Source: Neoarius graeffei
Lineage: Eukaryota > Chordata > Actinopteri > Siluriformes > Ariidae
Direction: 5' to 3'
NCBI RefSeq assembly: GCF_027579695.1
Contig: NC_083578.1
Coordinates: 248,001 to 312,000 of the forward strand
Length of the DNA: 64,000 nucleotides
This document shows, one piece after another, positions 34,112 through 44,648 of this stretch. The position numbers were made by a program, and so were the translations under genes. How positions within the stretch are numbered: position 1 is the first letter of the stretch; each line of letters starts with the position of its first letter. Below the pieces are notes generated by a model that was given only the letters and a program-made list of their open reading frames with translations, did no database searches and was not told the origin of the DNA.

Positions 34112-34590
34112 TGTTAGGGTTTTGCTGGGATTCGAACCTGGTTCGTTGGTGTGATAATCCAGCAAACCCCCACTAGGCCACCAGGGGGATGACTCAAATG
34201 CAGAGGCGTGAGGCGGAAGTAGAAAAAGAATAAAAAGGTTTATTTAAACTATATACACTATATACAGGGCAAAACAAAAGACAAAAAAAAAACCAAAGAG
34301 TAAAATCCAAAAGAAAAGCAAAGTGCAAAAATACAAAAGCTAAGAAGATCAAAAAACACAGTACAAAGGAAACTGGAGATAAACATAACAGCACAAAGAC
34401 TCCGTGACAAGAGGACTGAACTCAGGGGTATAAATAGACAAACTAATTAAGGACACAGGTGAAGATAATTAGGCAATTAACACAAACACAAAACACAGGA
34501 ACAGTGGCGGCCTCTAGAGGCCAAAATAAACACGACATGAAAAGGAAATAACAGCGGCCTCTAGAGGCCAAAACAGTCCTAGTCCTAACA
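34112..34590 (-). repeat. 3' LTR of the chromodomain Gypsy
   Basis: TGTTAGGG...CCTAACA, 479 bp, matching 38923-39401 base for base as far as I compared. It contains the repeated word GGCCTCTAGAGGCC. Confidence 0.95.
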
Positions 34591-34602
34591 GGACCCCCCC
34601 CT

Positions 34603-37600
34603 CTAGGAGCGTCTCCTGACGTTCCCAGGGCGATCCGGATGGGCCGAATGGAAGTCCCGACATAGTTCTTTATCAAGGACATCCCGAGCAGGAACCCAGC
34701 AGCGCTCCTCAGGACCATAGCCCTCCCAGTCCACCAGATATTGCAACCCGCCGCGGACCCGGCGGGAGTCAAGCAGGCGATTCACAGTGAACACAGTCTG
34801 CCCCTGGAAGATGCGGGGGGGTGGGGGGTTCCTAGGGGCAGGGGCATACGTAGACGTCAGTACGGGCCGTAACAGGGAAACATGGAAAGTGGGGTTGATC
34901 CTCAGAGTCCGGGGCAACTGGAGCCGGTAGGAGACAGGGTTCACCCTGCGCACCACCTTGAAGGGGCCAATGTAGCGAGGAGCAAGCTTGCGGTTCTCCA
35001 CCCGCAGTGGAAGGTCCTTAGTGGACAGCCAAACACGCTGCCCAGGGCGGAAAGCGTGTGCAGGTCTTCTATGGCGGTTGGCCTGAGTCTGGTTGGTTCT
35101 GGAGGTCTGTATGAGGGTCTTCCTGACCTTGCTCCAGGTCTTGCGACACCGTCTCACATATTGGTTGACCGAGGGCACCCCCGCGTCCTCCTCCTGGTCC
35201 GGGAACAGAGGTGGCTGGAACCCGAATTGGCACTGGAATGGCGACAGCTTGGTGGCCGATGACTGCAGGGTGTTGTGGGCGTACTCCGCCCATGGCAGCC
35301 AGGTGCTCCACGATGTCGGGTTATCCATAGCCAGGCCTCGCAGGGTGGTTTCCAGGTCCTGGTTGAGCCTCTCCGTCTGACCATTGGACTGTGGGTGAAA
35401 CCCAGAGGAGAGGCTGGCAGTGGCTCCGATGACCTTGCAGAACCCGTGCCACACTCGGGAGGAGAACTGGGGCCCTCGGTCTGAGACGATGTCCTGTGGA
35501 AGACCAAAGACTCGGAAGACATGATTAAACAAAAGTTTCGCAGTTTCAAGAGCAGAGGGGAGTTTGCACAGTGGTATGAAGCGGCAGGCCTTGGAGAATC
35601 TGTCAACTAAGACCAAAATGACCGTGTTACCTTGTGACTCAGGGAGACCCGTGATAAAGTCGACTGCCACGTGGGACCAGGGACGCCGGGGAATGGTCAG
35701 AGGATGCAGGAGACCCTGGGGACGCTGTCGTGGGTTCTTGGTTCTGGTGCAAACCTCACAGGACAGGACAAATGACCTTACTTCCTTCTCCATGTTAGGC
35801 CACCAGAAGCGTCTTTTCAGGAAGTCCAGGGTCCTCCGAGCTCCCGGGTGGGCGGTGAGAGGGGAAGAGTGACCCCACTGGAGAACCTTGGCCCGGGCTT
35901 GATGTGGGACGTACAAGAGGCCTGGTGGCCCCGTCCCAGGACCGGGGTCCTGGCGTTGGGCTCGTCGGACAGCCTCCTCAATACCCCAGCGGACAGGGGC
36001 CACAATCCGGGACACAGGGATAATAGGCCCGACTTCATTCTCCCTGTTAGTGGCAGAGAACAGTCTGGACAGTGCGTCAGGTTTGGTGTTCTTGGAGCCG
36101 GGGCGGTATGAGAGGGTGAAGTCAAACCGACTGAAAAACAGGGCCCACCTAGCCTGTCGAGGGTTCAGTCTCTTGGCTTGCTGGAGGTACTCCAGGTTCT
36201 TGTGGTCAGTCCAAACCAGGAATGGATGTTGTGCTCCCTCCAGCCAGTGCCTCCACTCCTCAAGGGCCAGTTTGACCGCTAGCAGTTCTCGATCCCCCAC
36301 ATCGTACCGGGACTCAGCAGGACTCAGGCGGTGGGAGAAGTAAGCGCAGGGGTGCAGCTTTCCTTCCGAACGTTGAGAGAGCACCGCGCCGACACCACTG
36401 TCCGAGGCGTCCACCTCCACGATGAATGGTTGGGAGGTGTCCGGGAGAACCAGAATGGGTGCCGTGCAGAAGCGGTCCTTGAGGTCTTTGAACGCCTTTT
36501 CTGCCTGAGGAGACCAGCCATAAGATCCACCTGTCCCTTTGGTGAGGTCTGACATGGGTGCTGCCACAGAACTGAAGTTCCTGATGAACTTGCGGTAGAA
36601 GTTAGCGAATCCTAAGAACCGCTGAACCTCCTTAACGGACTTGGGAGTAGGCCAGTCCCGGACGGCCAGGGTCTTGGCAGGGTCCATTTGGAGTTGGCCT
36701 GTCCGTACAATAAATCCCAGAAAGGAGACCTCGGGAACATGAAATTCGCATTTCTGGGCCTTGGCGAACAGATTGTTCTGTAGCAGCCTCTGGAGAACCT
36801 GGCGGACATGGTGGCGGTGCTCCTGCACGGTCTTGGAAAAGATAAGGATGTCGTCGAGGTAGACAAAAACGTATAGGTTAATCATGTCCCTTAAGACGTC
36901 GTTGATTAGGGCCTGAAAAACAGCTGGTGCGTTGGTGAGTCCGAAGGGCATCACCTGGTATTCGTAGTGCCCAGACGGGGTGTTAAAGGCAGTCTTCCAC
37001 TCGTCTCCCTGTCGGATACGGATGAGGTGGTATGCGTTCCGTAGGTCCAACTTGGTGAAGACGGTGGCGCCTTGGAGCAGGTCGAAAGCTGTGGACATCA
37101 GCGGAAGGGGATATCGGTTGCGCACAGTGATCTTATTCAGGCCCCTGTAATCAATACATGGTCGGAGCCCCCCATCCTTCTTGCCGACAAAGAAGAAGCC
37201 GGCTCCAGCAGGTGAAGTGGAGGGTCGAATAAACCCAGAGACCAGGGCATCTTTGAGGTATTCCTCCATGGCCTTGCGTTCTGGCTGAGAGAGTGAAAAC
37301 AGTCTGCCACGAGGAGGGGTAGTCCCAGGGAGCAAGTCGATGGCACAGTCGTAGGCCCGGTGCGGAGGAAGAACGGCGGCCCTGCTCTTGCTGAATACCT
37401 CCTTGAGATCCCAGTACTCTGTGGGAACTTGAGATAACTCGGTGAGATCAGGGGGCTCGGCAGGAGACACAGGAGAGCTAGAGAGCAGACAAGAGGCATG
37501 GCATGCAGGGCCCCATTCCACAACCTGGCTTGTTACCCAGTCTATGCGAGGGTTGTGGCGAGTAAGCCAAGGAAGGCCTAGAATAACTGGGAACTCAGGT

Positions 37601-37998
37601 GAAGGAATCAGGTGCAGGGATATTTCTTCCTTGTGACCTTGAGACTGGAGGAAAACTGGAGAAGTAACTTGGGTGACTCTTCCATCACCTAACGCTTGGC
37701 CATCGAGGGCAGACACAGACAGTGGGACTTCAAGAGGTGCAGTCGGAATATTGATGCTTTGGGCGAAGTGAATATCCATAAAGTTCCCAGCCGCCCCTGA
37801 GTCTATCAAAGCTTGACAAGAGTGGACAGACTCACCCCAGGAGATGGAGACCGGGATGTAGATTCCTTGGCCAGGGAGTCCGGGAGAGAGGGTAGGCCCC
37901 GTCACAACCCTCCCTCGGCTGGACGGGGCGGTCCTTTTCCCAAGAGTTCGGGACATGATGCTCGGAAGTGACCAGGCTTGCCACAGTAGATGCAGCAC
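34603..37998 (-). CDS. Gypsy Pol: protease, RT, RNase H, integrase, chromodomain
   Basis: 1131 codons without a stop. Protease ALIDSGAAG (63-71). [12 protein letters not shown] (about 315-324) and catalytic VYLDDILIF (379-387). RNase H active residues in VEVDASDSG (D530), DRELLAVK (E571) and [10 protein letters not shown] (D598). Integrase H2C2 finger [10 protein letters not shown]...CEVC (710-750) and core D780 (AVDFITGLP), D840 (VSDRGPQF) and E876 (NGQTERLN), a D,D-35-E spacing. GPY/F module ([12 protein letters not shown], about 1006). Chromodomain about 1067-1121 with [18 protein letters not shown], which in relatives guides integration to marked chromatin. The ATG given is nominal; translation more likely enters by -1 frameshifting at 37935-37941. 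Confidence 0.96.
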   Translation of the reverse strand: MLHLLWQAWSLPSIMSRTLGKRTAPSSRGRVVTGPTLSPGLPGQGIYIPVSISWGESVHSCQALIDSGAAGNFMDIHFAQSINIPTAPLEVPLSVSALDGQALGDGRVTQVTSPVFLQSQGHKEEISLHLIPSPEFPVILGLPWLTRHNPRIDWVTSQVVEWGPACHASCLLSSSPVSPAEPPDLTELSQVPTEYWDLKEVFSKSRAAVLPPHRAYDCAIDLLPGTTPPRGRLFSLSQPERKAMEEYLKDALVSGFIRPSTSPAGAGFFFVGKKDGGLRPCIDYRGLNKITVRNRYPLPLMSTAFDLLQGATVFTKLDLRNAYHLIRIRQGDEWKTAFNTPSGHYEYQVMPFGLTNAPAVFQALINDVLRDMINLYVFVYLDDILIFSKTVQEHRHHVRQVLQRLLQNNLFAKAQKCEFHVPEVSFLGFIVRTGQLQMDPAKTLAVRDWPTPKSVKEVQRFLGFANFYRKFIRNFSSVAAPMSDLTKGTGGSYGWSPQAEKAFKDLKDRFCTAPILVLPDTSQPFIVEVDASDSGVGAVLSQRSEGKLHPCAYFSHRLSPAESRYDVGDRELLAVKLALEEWRHWLEGAQHPFLVWTDHKNLEYLQQAKRLNPRQARWALFFSRFDFTLSYRPGSKNTKPDALSRLFSATNRENEVGPIIPVSRIVAPVRWGIEEAVRRAQRQDPGPGTGPPGLLYVPHQARAKVLQWGHSSPLTAHPGARRTLDFLKRRFWWPNMEKEVRSFVLSCEVCTRTKNPRQRPQGLLHPLTIPRRPWSHVAVDFITGLPESQGNTVILVLVDRFSKACRFIPLCKLPSALETAKLLFNHVFRVFGLPQDIVSDRGPQFSSRVWHGFCKVIGATASLSSGFHPQSNGQTERLNQDLETTLRGLAMDNPTSWSTWLPWAEYAHNTLQSSATKLSPFQCQFGFQPPLFPDQEEDAGVPSVNQYVRRCRKTWSKVRKTLIQTSRTNQTQANRHRRPAHAFRPGQRVWLSTKDLPLRVENRKLAPRYIGPFKVVRRVNPVSYRLQLPRTLRINPTFHVSLLRPVLTSTYAPAPRNPPPPRIFQGQTVFTVNRLLDSRRVRGGLQYLVDWEGYGPEERCWVPARDVLDKELCRDFHSAHPDRPGNVRRRS

Positions 37999-38909
37999 TT
38001 GTCCCTCCTTCTGCGCTCCCTCTCAGATGCGGAGAGGCGAGTACGACCCACTTGCATGGGTTCTGGACAGTCACTGAAGGAGGTAGACGGTCTCCAGGTA
38101 GAGGTAGGGAGGCTGGGGGGGCTCAAGGCTTGGTGGCGTTCTCTCATCCTGTTGTCCAGACGAATAGCATGTGAGATGAGGGTTTCGAGGTCACTTGGGC
38201 ATCCAATAGAGGCCAGACCGTCCTTGATGGGGTCAGACAGACCATGGTGGAAGGCTGACACCAGGGCAGTCTCGTTCCATCCACTTACTGCTGCGAGTGT
38301 TCGGAACGAGATGGCGTAATCTGCGACGCTTCCTCCTTGCCGGATGGACATGAGCTTTCGGGCTGCGTCGGTACTGATGTCTGCCTGATCGAAGACCCGA
38401 AGCATCTCTTCAGAAAACAGCTGGAAATCAAAGCACTCAGGTCCCTGTCTTTGCCAGATAGCAGTAGCCCAGGCTCGCGCCTTACCAGCTAATAAGGTGA
38501 TCACAAAGGCAATCTTGCGGCGATCCGTAGTGTAGGTGGTAGGCTGAAGCTCAAAGGTGAGTTGACACTGGGTAAGGAACTCTCGGCACTCACTGTGCTT
38601 GCCGTCATACCTCTGTGGTGCAGGAAGGCTGGGTTCGCGAGGTGAAGAAGGCAGCATTGCAGGAGGCACTGGAGCAGGAGCTGGATCAGGAGCAGGAACT
38701 GGATCAGGAGATGCAGGCAGAGATGTCAGCTGTGCCAGGGTTTTCCCAATTTGCTGAAGCAGTTCCTCGTGGCGAGCAAGGGCCTCACGTTGGCTGGTGA
38801 GCGTACGTCCATGAGCGTCCATGGTCGCTCCGAAGCGTGTCAAAGCTGCCATAATTCCCTGAAGGTTGGCCGGGTAGACAGTTGAAGCAGCCTCTGCTGA
38901 GTCGGTCAT
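37902..38909 (-). CDS. Gypsy Gag polyprotein
   Basis: 335 codons from an ATG only 13 bases past the 5' LTR to TGA at 37902. A coiled-coil-prone N-terminus ([20 protein letters not shown]), a proline/alanine-rich linker, the capsid-like core ([45 protein letters not shown]) and one CCHC knuckle ([14 protein letters not shown], near residue 306). It forms the particle that packages element RNA. It overlaps pol by 97 bases. Confidence 0.95.
   Translation of the reverse strand: MTDSAEAASTVYPANLQGIMAALTRFGATMDAHGRTLTSQREALARHEELLQQIGKTLAQLTSLPASPDPVPAPDPAPAPVPPAMLPSSPREPSLPAPQRYDGKHSECREFLTQCQLTFELQPTTYTTDRRKIAFVITLLAGKARAWATAIWQRQGPECFDFQLFSEEMLRVFDQADISTDAARKLMSIRQGGSVADYAISFRTLAAVSGWNETALVSAFHHGLSDPIKDGLASIGCPSDLETLISHAIRLDNRMRERHQALSPPSLPTSTWRPSTSFSDCPEPMQVGRTRLSASERERRRRDKCCIYCGKPGHFRASCPELLGKGPPRPAEGGL
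37935..37941 (-). promoter_or_regulatory. -1 frameshift slippery heptamer
   Basis: On the minus strand the gag codons read TTG GGA AAA, giving G GGA AAA in the phase needed for -1 slippage. The shifted frame is exactly the pol frame. It is 26 bases upstream of the gag stop. A downstream RNA structure was not assessed. Confidence 0.75.
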
Positions 38910-38910
38910 G

Positions 38911-38921
38911 ACGGAGTCTTT
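38911..38921 (-). promoter_or_regulatory. Self-priming primer-binding site
   Basis: Minus-strand AAAGACTCCGT, one base inside the 5' LTR boundary, is perfectly complementary to ACGGAGTCTTT inside the LTR (39206-39216). No TGG tRNA primer site is present here. This matches the Tf1/sushi mode, where the RNA 5' end primes its own reverse transcription. Confidence 0.75.
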
Positions 38922-38922
38922 C

Positions 38923-39401
38923 TGTTAGGGTTTTGCTGGGATTCGAACCTGGTTCGTTGGTGTGATAATCCAGCAAACCCCCACTAGGCCACCAGGGGGA
39001 TGACTCAAATGCAGAGGCGTGAGGCGGAAGTAGAAAAAGAATAAAAAGGTTTATTTAAACTATATACACTATATACAGGGCAAAACAAAAGACAAAAAAA
39101 AAACCAAAGAGTAAAATCCAAAAGAAAAGCAAAGTGCAAAAATACAAAAGCTAAGAAGATCAAAAAACACAGTACAAAGGAAACTGGAGATAAACATAAC
39201 AGCACAAAGACTCCGTGACAAGAGGACTGAACTCAGGGGTATAAATAGACAAACTAATTAAGGACACAGGTGAAGATAATTAGGCAATTAACACAAACAC
39301 AAAACACAGGAACAGTGGCGGCCTCTAGAGGCCAAAATAAACACGACATGAAAAGGAAATAACAGCGGCCTCTAGAGGCCAAAACAGTCCTAGTCCTAAC
39401 A
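38923..39401 (-). repeat. 5' LTR of the chromodomain Gypsy
   Basis: The promoter LTR. On the minus strand TATTTATA (complement of 39239-39246) precedes ACGGAGTCTTT by about 31 bases, placing a predicted transcription start at about 39216. Confidence 0.94.
39216..39246 (-). promoter_or_regulatory. Predicted TATA box and transcription start of the Gypsy element
   Basis: TATTTATA at about 39246-39239 and the start at 39216, inferred from two agreeing facts: normal TATA-to-start spacing, and the start sequence being the complement of the primer site. The same sequence exists in the other LTR. Confidence 0.6.
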
Positions 39402-39406
39402 GCTAC

Positions 39407-40330
39407 ATTATCGAAAGTATAGCGGAACACTGACTCTAAGCATTCAGTTGCCTGATCAAGTTCTGCGGGGGCTGACGGTGACCCAACCAAAGTTGATAAC
39501 TTTGGGAGATCATTTATAAAGCTCTGTGCAGTAGTTGACATGAATGTACATTTAATACAGTAGCATGGTGAGGTGCATATATTATTACTCAGACATATTT
39601 TGAATGAAATGAGATAATGATCTGAGATAACTTCAGACTGTGGAAGTGTGACTATATTTTCTATGTTTAACTCAAATGTTAGTATTAGATCAAGAGTATG
39701 ACCACCATTATGGGTCGGTCCTATGACACTCTGATTAACCCCTACTGAATCTAAAATGGATACAAACGCTGTTTTCAAAGGGTCTTCTGGGTTATTGAAG
39801 TGAATATTAAAATCTCCAACAACTAAAGCTTTGTCTAAGGAAATAACCAGATCTGAGATAAAATCTCCAAATTCAGAAAGAAACTCAGAATATGGCCCTG
39901 GGGGCCTGTAAATAATAAGTAACGGAATTAACTGGGTAGACTTATTTTTTGAGGCTACATATATTATATGTACTTCAAATGTATTAAATTTATAATCGGG
40001 TTTGTGCATTACACCTAGATAATCATTATAAATAACCATGACGCCTCCTCCTCTGCCAGTTAGATGAGGCTGGTGTATATAACTGTATCCAGGAGTACTC
40101 TCTTCATTTAATGCTATATATTCATTTGGCTTAATCCATGTTTCTGTTAAACACAGTACGTTAAACTCCTGATCAATAATAAGTTAATTAACAATTAGCG
40201 CTTTAGATGCAAGAGATCTAATATTTAATAGCCCCACCTTTAGATCAAAGGTACTGGCAGCAGCTGTACAGTCAGTATGATCTAATTTTATATTGATTAG
40301 GTTACTGGAACAAACTCTCTGGGTATTTCT
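39407..40330 (-). pseudogene. L2 ORF2 endonuclease region
   Basis: Apurinic-type endonuclease of the LINE. GRGGGVMVIYNDY, LLIIYRPPGPYSEFLSEF, ALVVGDFNIHFNNP, THNGGHTLDLILT and ISDHYLISFKI are the conserved blocks (GDFN and SDH residues present). A TAA near 40182 interrupts the N-terminal part. It ends at YTFDNVA, where the Gypsy element entered; the reading continues on the other side at about 34106. Confidence 0.9.
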
Positions 40331-40456
40331 ACCTTTTTGTTGAGCTCGGGGAACCGACACAGTCTCGATGTAATGAACCCTGAGTGATGGCTCTGTGCAG
40401 CTAGCAGACAGTCAGTTTAGCCTGTTCGTTTGCTCCCTGGCCTTGGCTTTGGATTG

Positions 40457-41374
40457 TCAGAAGTTAACTAGACTTGTTCTGAGACTATGAACTATGCTGG
40501 AAGAAATAAGAGCAGCACCTTCCCGAGTGGGATGGATACCATCCTGCCCTAACAGGCCTGCTGTGCCCTCAAAATTAGTCCAATTATCTATAAAGCCCAC
40601 ACTGTTTTCAGAGCACCACCTGGACAACCAGCAGTTCAGCGACCATAACCTGTTGTAAGCTACATCGCCACGCCGCATTGGGATGGGGCCAGAGCATACT
40701 ACAGCATCAGACATCACCTTCGCTAATTTAAACACCTCTACAAAGTTACTCTTAGTAGCCTCAGACTGACAAAGGCGTATATAATTAACTCCTATATGGA
40801 TAACTATCTTTGAAAACCTGTGCTTGCCTAGGACCCTAAGTTTACCTGCTATGTCCGGCACTCTGGTTCCCACTATACACCTGACTAAAGCTGCTGGTGC
40901 CCCTAAAGGCCTAGCTAATTTGACATGCCAAATGATAGAGTCCCCTATAACCAGAGCTCTTTCAGGTTTCTCAGTGGGTGCATCACTGAGAGCAAACCTG
41001 TTTAGCATGTGAAGCAGAGAGGAGTGGTGCTCCCGTGGGCGAGCCTCAGTGGTAGCTTTGGCTCTATGCTTATGCCACAGAGTTGTCACCCATATGCCCC
41101 ACTGTGAGGGCTCTAATGCCAGAGTTGGGGGATTACTAACTCCACCTAGGGCATCCAGACTTTCCCCTGCAGAAACTATACTGTTCTCATTCTCACTAGC
41201 CCTCTGTAAAGTCTGGATATGCATCTCCAAAGCTGCAATCTTCTCCATTAGAGAGCTAACTAATCTGCACTTATCACAAATAAAGCTATCACTAGTGACG
41301 GAGGAAGAATAACTAAACATCCTGCACTCAGCACACTGAACAAGCTGAAGGTGTGCCATGATGAAAGGATTCAC
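40457..41374 (-). CDS. L2 ORF1 with SGNH/esterase-like domain
   Basis: 305 codons, uninterrupted. The N-terminus has a cysteine pattern (CAECRMFSY...CDKCR) that may bind zinc, then a short coiled coil (LMEKIAALEMHIQTLQ). From about residue 135 follows an SGNH-type hydrolase fold: ALVIGDSIIWHV (block I serine in GDS), IVIHIGVNYI (GxN-like block) and DGIHPTREGAALIS (block V with D and H). Such ORF1 proteins occur in CR1/L2 LINEs and are thought to bind RNA or lipids. Intact although ORF2 is decayed, so probably chance survival. Confidence 0.88.
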   Translation of the reverse strand: MNPFIMAHLQLVQCAECRMFSYSSSVTSDSFICDKCRLVSSLMEKIAALEMHIQTLQRASENENSIVSAGESLDALGGVSNPPTLALEPSQWGIWVTTLWHKHRAKATTEARPREHHSSLLHMLNRFALSDAPTEKPERALVIGDSIIWHVKLARPLGAPAALVRCIVGTRVPDIAGKLRVLGKHRFSKIVIHIGVNYIRLCQSEATKSNFVEVFKLAKVMSDAVVCSGPIPMRRGDVAYNRLWSLNCWLSRWCSENSVGFIDNWTNFEGTAGLLGQDGIHPTREGAALISSSIVHSLRTSLVNF

Positions 41375-41599
41375 ATACCTTAATCAAGGATCTGTTGATA
41401 TTAAAGCAGATCTGATGTGGATGGCCTCCTCTTGTGGTCTTTATGCAGAAAGAGAAAAAAAAGAAAGCTTCCGGTCTTGGTGTTCTTCCGAAAAATTTAA
41501 AATGCGGAAAAAGGAAAGCAAAAGTACAATAAAAAATGAAAAGGATACTGGAAATTTATTTGTAGAAAAAATAAAAAAGATTAGCGATTAACGCCAGCA

Positions 41600-42643
41600 C
41601 TTGTGGAAAAAAGACTTGTACAAACAACTCAGAGTACATCACACCTCAAGAGCCACTATGCACAGATGTCTTCAGGAAAGGGGCTACAACTGTTACATTC
41701 CTAATATTAAGCCCTTCCTGAACCAGAGACAATGTCAGAAGTGTTTTAATTGGGCTAAGGAGAGAAAGAACTGGACTGTTGCTCAGTGGTCCAAAGTTCT
41801 CTTTTCAGATGAAAGTAAATTTTGCATTTCATTTGGAAATCAAGGTGCTTGAGTCTGGAGGAAGAGTGGAGAGACACAGAATCCAAGGTGTTTGAAGTCC
41901 AGTGTGAAGTTTCTGCAGTCTGTGATGATTTGGGGTGCCATGTCATATGCTGGTGTTGGTCCACTGAGTTTTATCAAGTCCAAAGTCAACACATCCATCT
42001 ACCAGGAGATTTTAGAGCACTTCATGCTTCCATCTGCTGACAAGCTTTATGGAGATGCTGATTTCCTTTTCCAGCAGGACTTGGCACCTGCCCACAGTGC
42101 TAAAACTACTACCAAATGGTTTGCTGGCCATGATATTACTATGCTTGACTGGCCAGCCAACTCACTTGACCTAAACCCCAGAGAGAATCTATGGGGTATT
42201 GTCAAGAGGAAGATGAGAAACACCCGACCCAAAAATACAGATGAGCTGAAGGCTGTTATCAAAGTATCCTGGACTTCAATAACACCTCAGCAGTGCCACA
42301 GGCTGATTGGCTCCATGCCAGGCCACATTGATGCAGTAATTTATGGTAAAGGAGCCCCAACCAAGTACTGAGTGTATAAATGAACATACTTTTCAGAAGT
42401 TGGACATTTTTGTATAGTAAATCCTTTTCTGTTTGGTCTTAGGAAATATTCTAATAATTTGAGATATTGGATTTCTGATTTTCATGTGCTACAAATCAAT
42501 CATCAAAATTAAAACAAAAAAGACTTGAAATAGTTCACTTTACATGTAATGAATATAGACTACATGAAAGTTTACCTTTTTGAATTAAATTCCCTAAAAA
42601 AATAACTTTTTCACAATATTTAAAATTTTTTTAGATTCACCTG
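41600..42643 (+). mobile_element. Tc1 element, right part
   Basis: The C-terminal half of a Tc1 transposase plus the right inverted repeat ending AGATTCACCTG before TA (42644-42645). Family features match the N-terminal half at 27906-28195, so the L2 nest may have split one element. Confidence 0.85.
41640..42371 (+). pseudogene. Tc1 transposase, C-terminal half
   Basis: KVLFSDESKFCISFGNQ (first catalytic D), then a frame change and an early stop at about 41850. FLFQQDLAPAHSAK (second D) and SLDLNPRENLWG (E) have exactly 34 residues between D and E, the DD34E signature. It ends KGAPTKY. The N-terminal HTH region is absent here. Confidence 0.9.
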
Positions 42644-42659
42644 TATATGCTAGAGTTTC

Positions 42660-43028
42660 ATCTCATCTCATTATCTCTAGCCGCTTTATCCTGTTCTACA
42701 GGGTTGCAGGCAAGCTGGAGCCTATCCCAGCTGACTACGGGCGAAAGGCGGGGTACACCCTGGACAAGTCGCCAGGTCATCACAGGGCTGACACATAGAC
42801 ACAGACAGCCATTCACACTCACACCTACGGTCATTTTAGAGTCACCAGTTAACCTAACCTGCATGTCTTTGGACTGTGGGGGAAACCGGAGCACCTGGAG
42901 GAAACCCACGTGGACACGGAGAGAACATGCAAACTCCACACAGAAAGGCCCTCGCCGGCCACGGGGATCGAACCCAGGACCTTCTTGCTGTGAGGCGACA
43001 GCACTAACCACTACACCACCGTGCCGCC
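42660..43028 (-). mobile_element. tRNA-derived SINE, full length
   Basis: 14-bp TSD TATGCTAGAGTTTC (42646-42659, 43029-43042) spanning the right edge of the Tc1 element. A 6-base body deletion (one GTGTGA unit) distinguishes it from other copies. Confidence 0.94.
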
Positions 43029-43042
43029 TATGCTAGAGTTTC

Positions 43043-43650
43043 TTATCCCTTATTTTACAGGGACACACCAACCCTACCTTTAGCAGTAATGTTCTTAAGT
43101 TCTTATAAATATGTTTGTAAGACCCAAATACGGGCTCAGTTTTGACTTTGTGGTCATTTCATTAATTCTTCTTTAATTATTACACTTCGAGTTTACTGGT
43201 TATATTCAGAATTCCACTTAGAAGTACAGAATTAGTACTAACTAGGTTTTACTTCGGGACATTTCATTCAAAATTGAAAGGTATTTAAGTGGAAGTTAAA
43301 TTTTTTTGTAAACTAAGTGCCTCTGAGAGTATCCTTTGTCCATCAAAAATGTCCTCTCCAGAAAACACATGTTGAAGTTGTAAATGATTTTTAAGACAAT
43401 ATTTGTTTTTTTTTTTGAAGCAGAATGCTCTGTTGTTGCATGGTTTAAAAAAAAACAGGACTTGAAATAGATGCAGAACACATTTGCAGTAGAGCTTCAC
43501 ATGTGGTTGAAATGTGAGTCCATCAAAAAGTGTCTTCTCCGGAAAACTACAAGGATCGTCACCATTTTGGTTGTTATTACAGTTACCACCATGCACAAAC
43601 ATTGCTGCACAGTACTTGAAAATTTGTACTTAAAATTACATACATTTTAA
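43043..43650. other. Unclassified repeat-like DNA with spaced motif
   Basis: No coding signal. ATGTCCTCTCC at 43349 and TGTCTTCTCC at 43531 are about 181 bp apart, paralleling a similar pair at 3688 and 3866. Confidence 0.4.
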
Positions 43651-43659
43651 AAAGCCCAA

Positions 43660-44240
43660 AAAATGTCTTTAAAAAAAATCACATACATTTTAATAATGGA
43701 TATTATTATACATTTTAATAATGGATATCATCACAAAGCAGTTTTACAAAAATATATACATTCCAGATATAAATTTTAAACACATGAGGAAACAACTTTA
43801 AAAGGGAACCCACTGTCATTTGGGTGATAACAGATAGCGTGATTATAAAAAGTCGCTTTGTACCCATGTTCTCTATGGCCAAACAGTGCAATTGTGTAAC
43901 CAGGATATTTATTATTGTTTTGACCTAAAGTCTATTTTGTTGACGTTATCAACTGTTCCACTGTTCTCAAATGTCCAACTTCCAAATGCTGGTCCATTTC
44001 TGAAGTGATGCCGGAGGCTGATGCTGCTCAGCGATCACTCAATGGTGGCAAAACCACTGGGGGTGGGGGTGCGATGGGGTATCCCCCTCCTGGTGGGGGA
44101 TCTAGGTATTTGTCCTAGAATTTTTTTTAATGGCATTGAAATAAGCAATTTCTAAGCATTTGTCTTATGTTTGACATTTATATTGCTATCAAAACTTGTA
44201 AGTGGACCATGTATCTGTTGACAGTTTATATGAAGCCAGC
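43660..44240 (-). mobile_element. Old L2 3'-UTR remnant
   Basis: CATCACAAAGCAGTTTTACA, AAAGGGAACCCACTGTCATT and GTGATAACAGATAGCGTGAT parallel the L2 3' UTR at 28230-28440 but are more diverged. No coding part remains. Confidence 0.6.
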
Positions 44241-44249
44241 CAAGAAGCC

Positions 44250-44648
44250 TTTATTTGTCACAGACACTCAACCACAGACTTAAGCACACTGTGAAATTCC
44301 TCCTTTGCATTTAACCCACCTGAAGCAGTGAACACGCACATGCACACACATGATCAATGGGCACATACACACATACCCAGAGCAATAGGCAGTTATGCTA
44401 CAGTGCCTGGAGAGCAGTTGGGGGTTAGGCCTTGCTCAAGGGCACTTCAGCCCAACTTCAGGCCATGGCTGCCCCATGTTAACCTAACCCCATTTCCTTG
44501 AACTGTGGAGGAAAGTGGAGGAAACCCACACAGACACAGAGAGAACATGCAAACTAAACCCAGAAAGGCCCCTGTCAGCTGCTGGGCTCAAACCCAGAAC
44601 CTTCTTGTTGTGAGGCGACAGTGCTAACCACTACACCACCATGCTGCC
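44250..44648 (-). mobile_element. Older tRNA-headed SINE, different 3' body
   Basis: On the minus strand a diverged head GGCAGCATGGTGGTGTAGTG and the usual first body. The 3' half is different (CTTGAGCAAGGCCTAACCCC, CTGCTTCAGGTGGG). A related but older family, without a clear TSD. Confidence 0.75.

Larger units (their letters stand above)
34112..39401 (-). mobile_element. Chromodomain Gypsy (sushi-type) retrotransposon, apparently intact
   Basis: LTRs of 479 bp at both ends look identical by eye. 5-bp TSD GCTAC (34107-34111, 39402-39406). Gag and pol are each uninterrupted and overlap in a -1 relation. Primer site and LTR sequence show Tf1-like self-priming. Gene order PR-RT-RNase H-INT plus a C-terminal chromodomain defines a chromovirus. 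It sits inside L2 ORF2 just after the endonuclease region. The most recent and best preserved element of the window. Confidence 0.96.
28196..41590 (-). mobile_element. L2-type LINE copy C, near full length, host of nested insertions
   Basis: The 3' end at 28196 (TTTATAGTGCTTTTAACAATA) matches copies A and B. ORF2 C-terminus, RT, linker, endonuclease and ORF1 follow toward higher coordinates. Insertions at 28701-29605 (hAT), 31989-34059 (hAT with SINE) and 34112-39401 (Gypsy) each rejoin LINE sequence exactly. The 5' limit near 41375-41590 is not sharp. All ORF2 parts are decayed. Confidence 0.88.

Noticed and set aside
34194..34394. Identical 66-codon ORFs in both LTRs (34194-34394 and 39005-39205)
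   Set aside because: AT-rich LTR sequence read by chance; identity only reflects the LTR repeat.
34882..36552. Several plus-strand ORFs of 70-126 codons
   Set aside because: Antisense shadows of the 1131-codon Gypsy pol.
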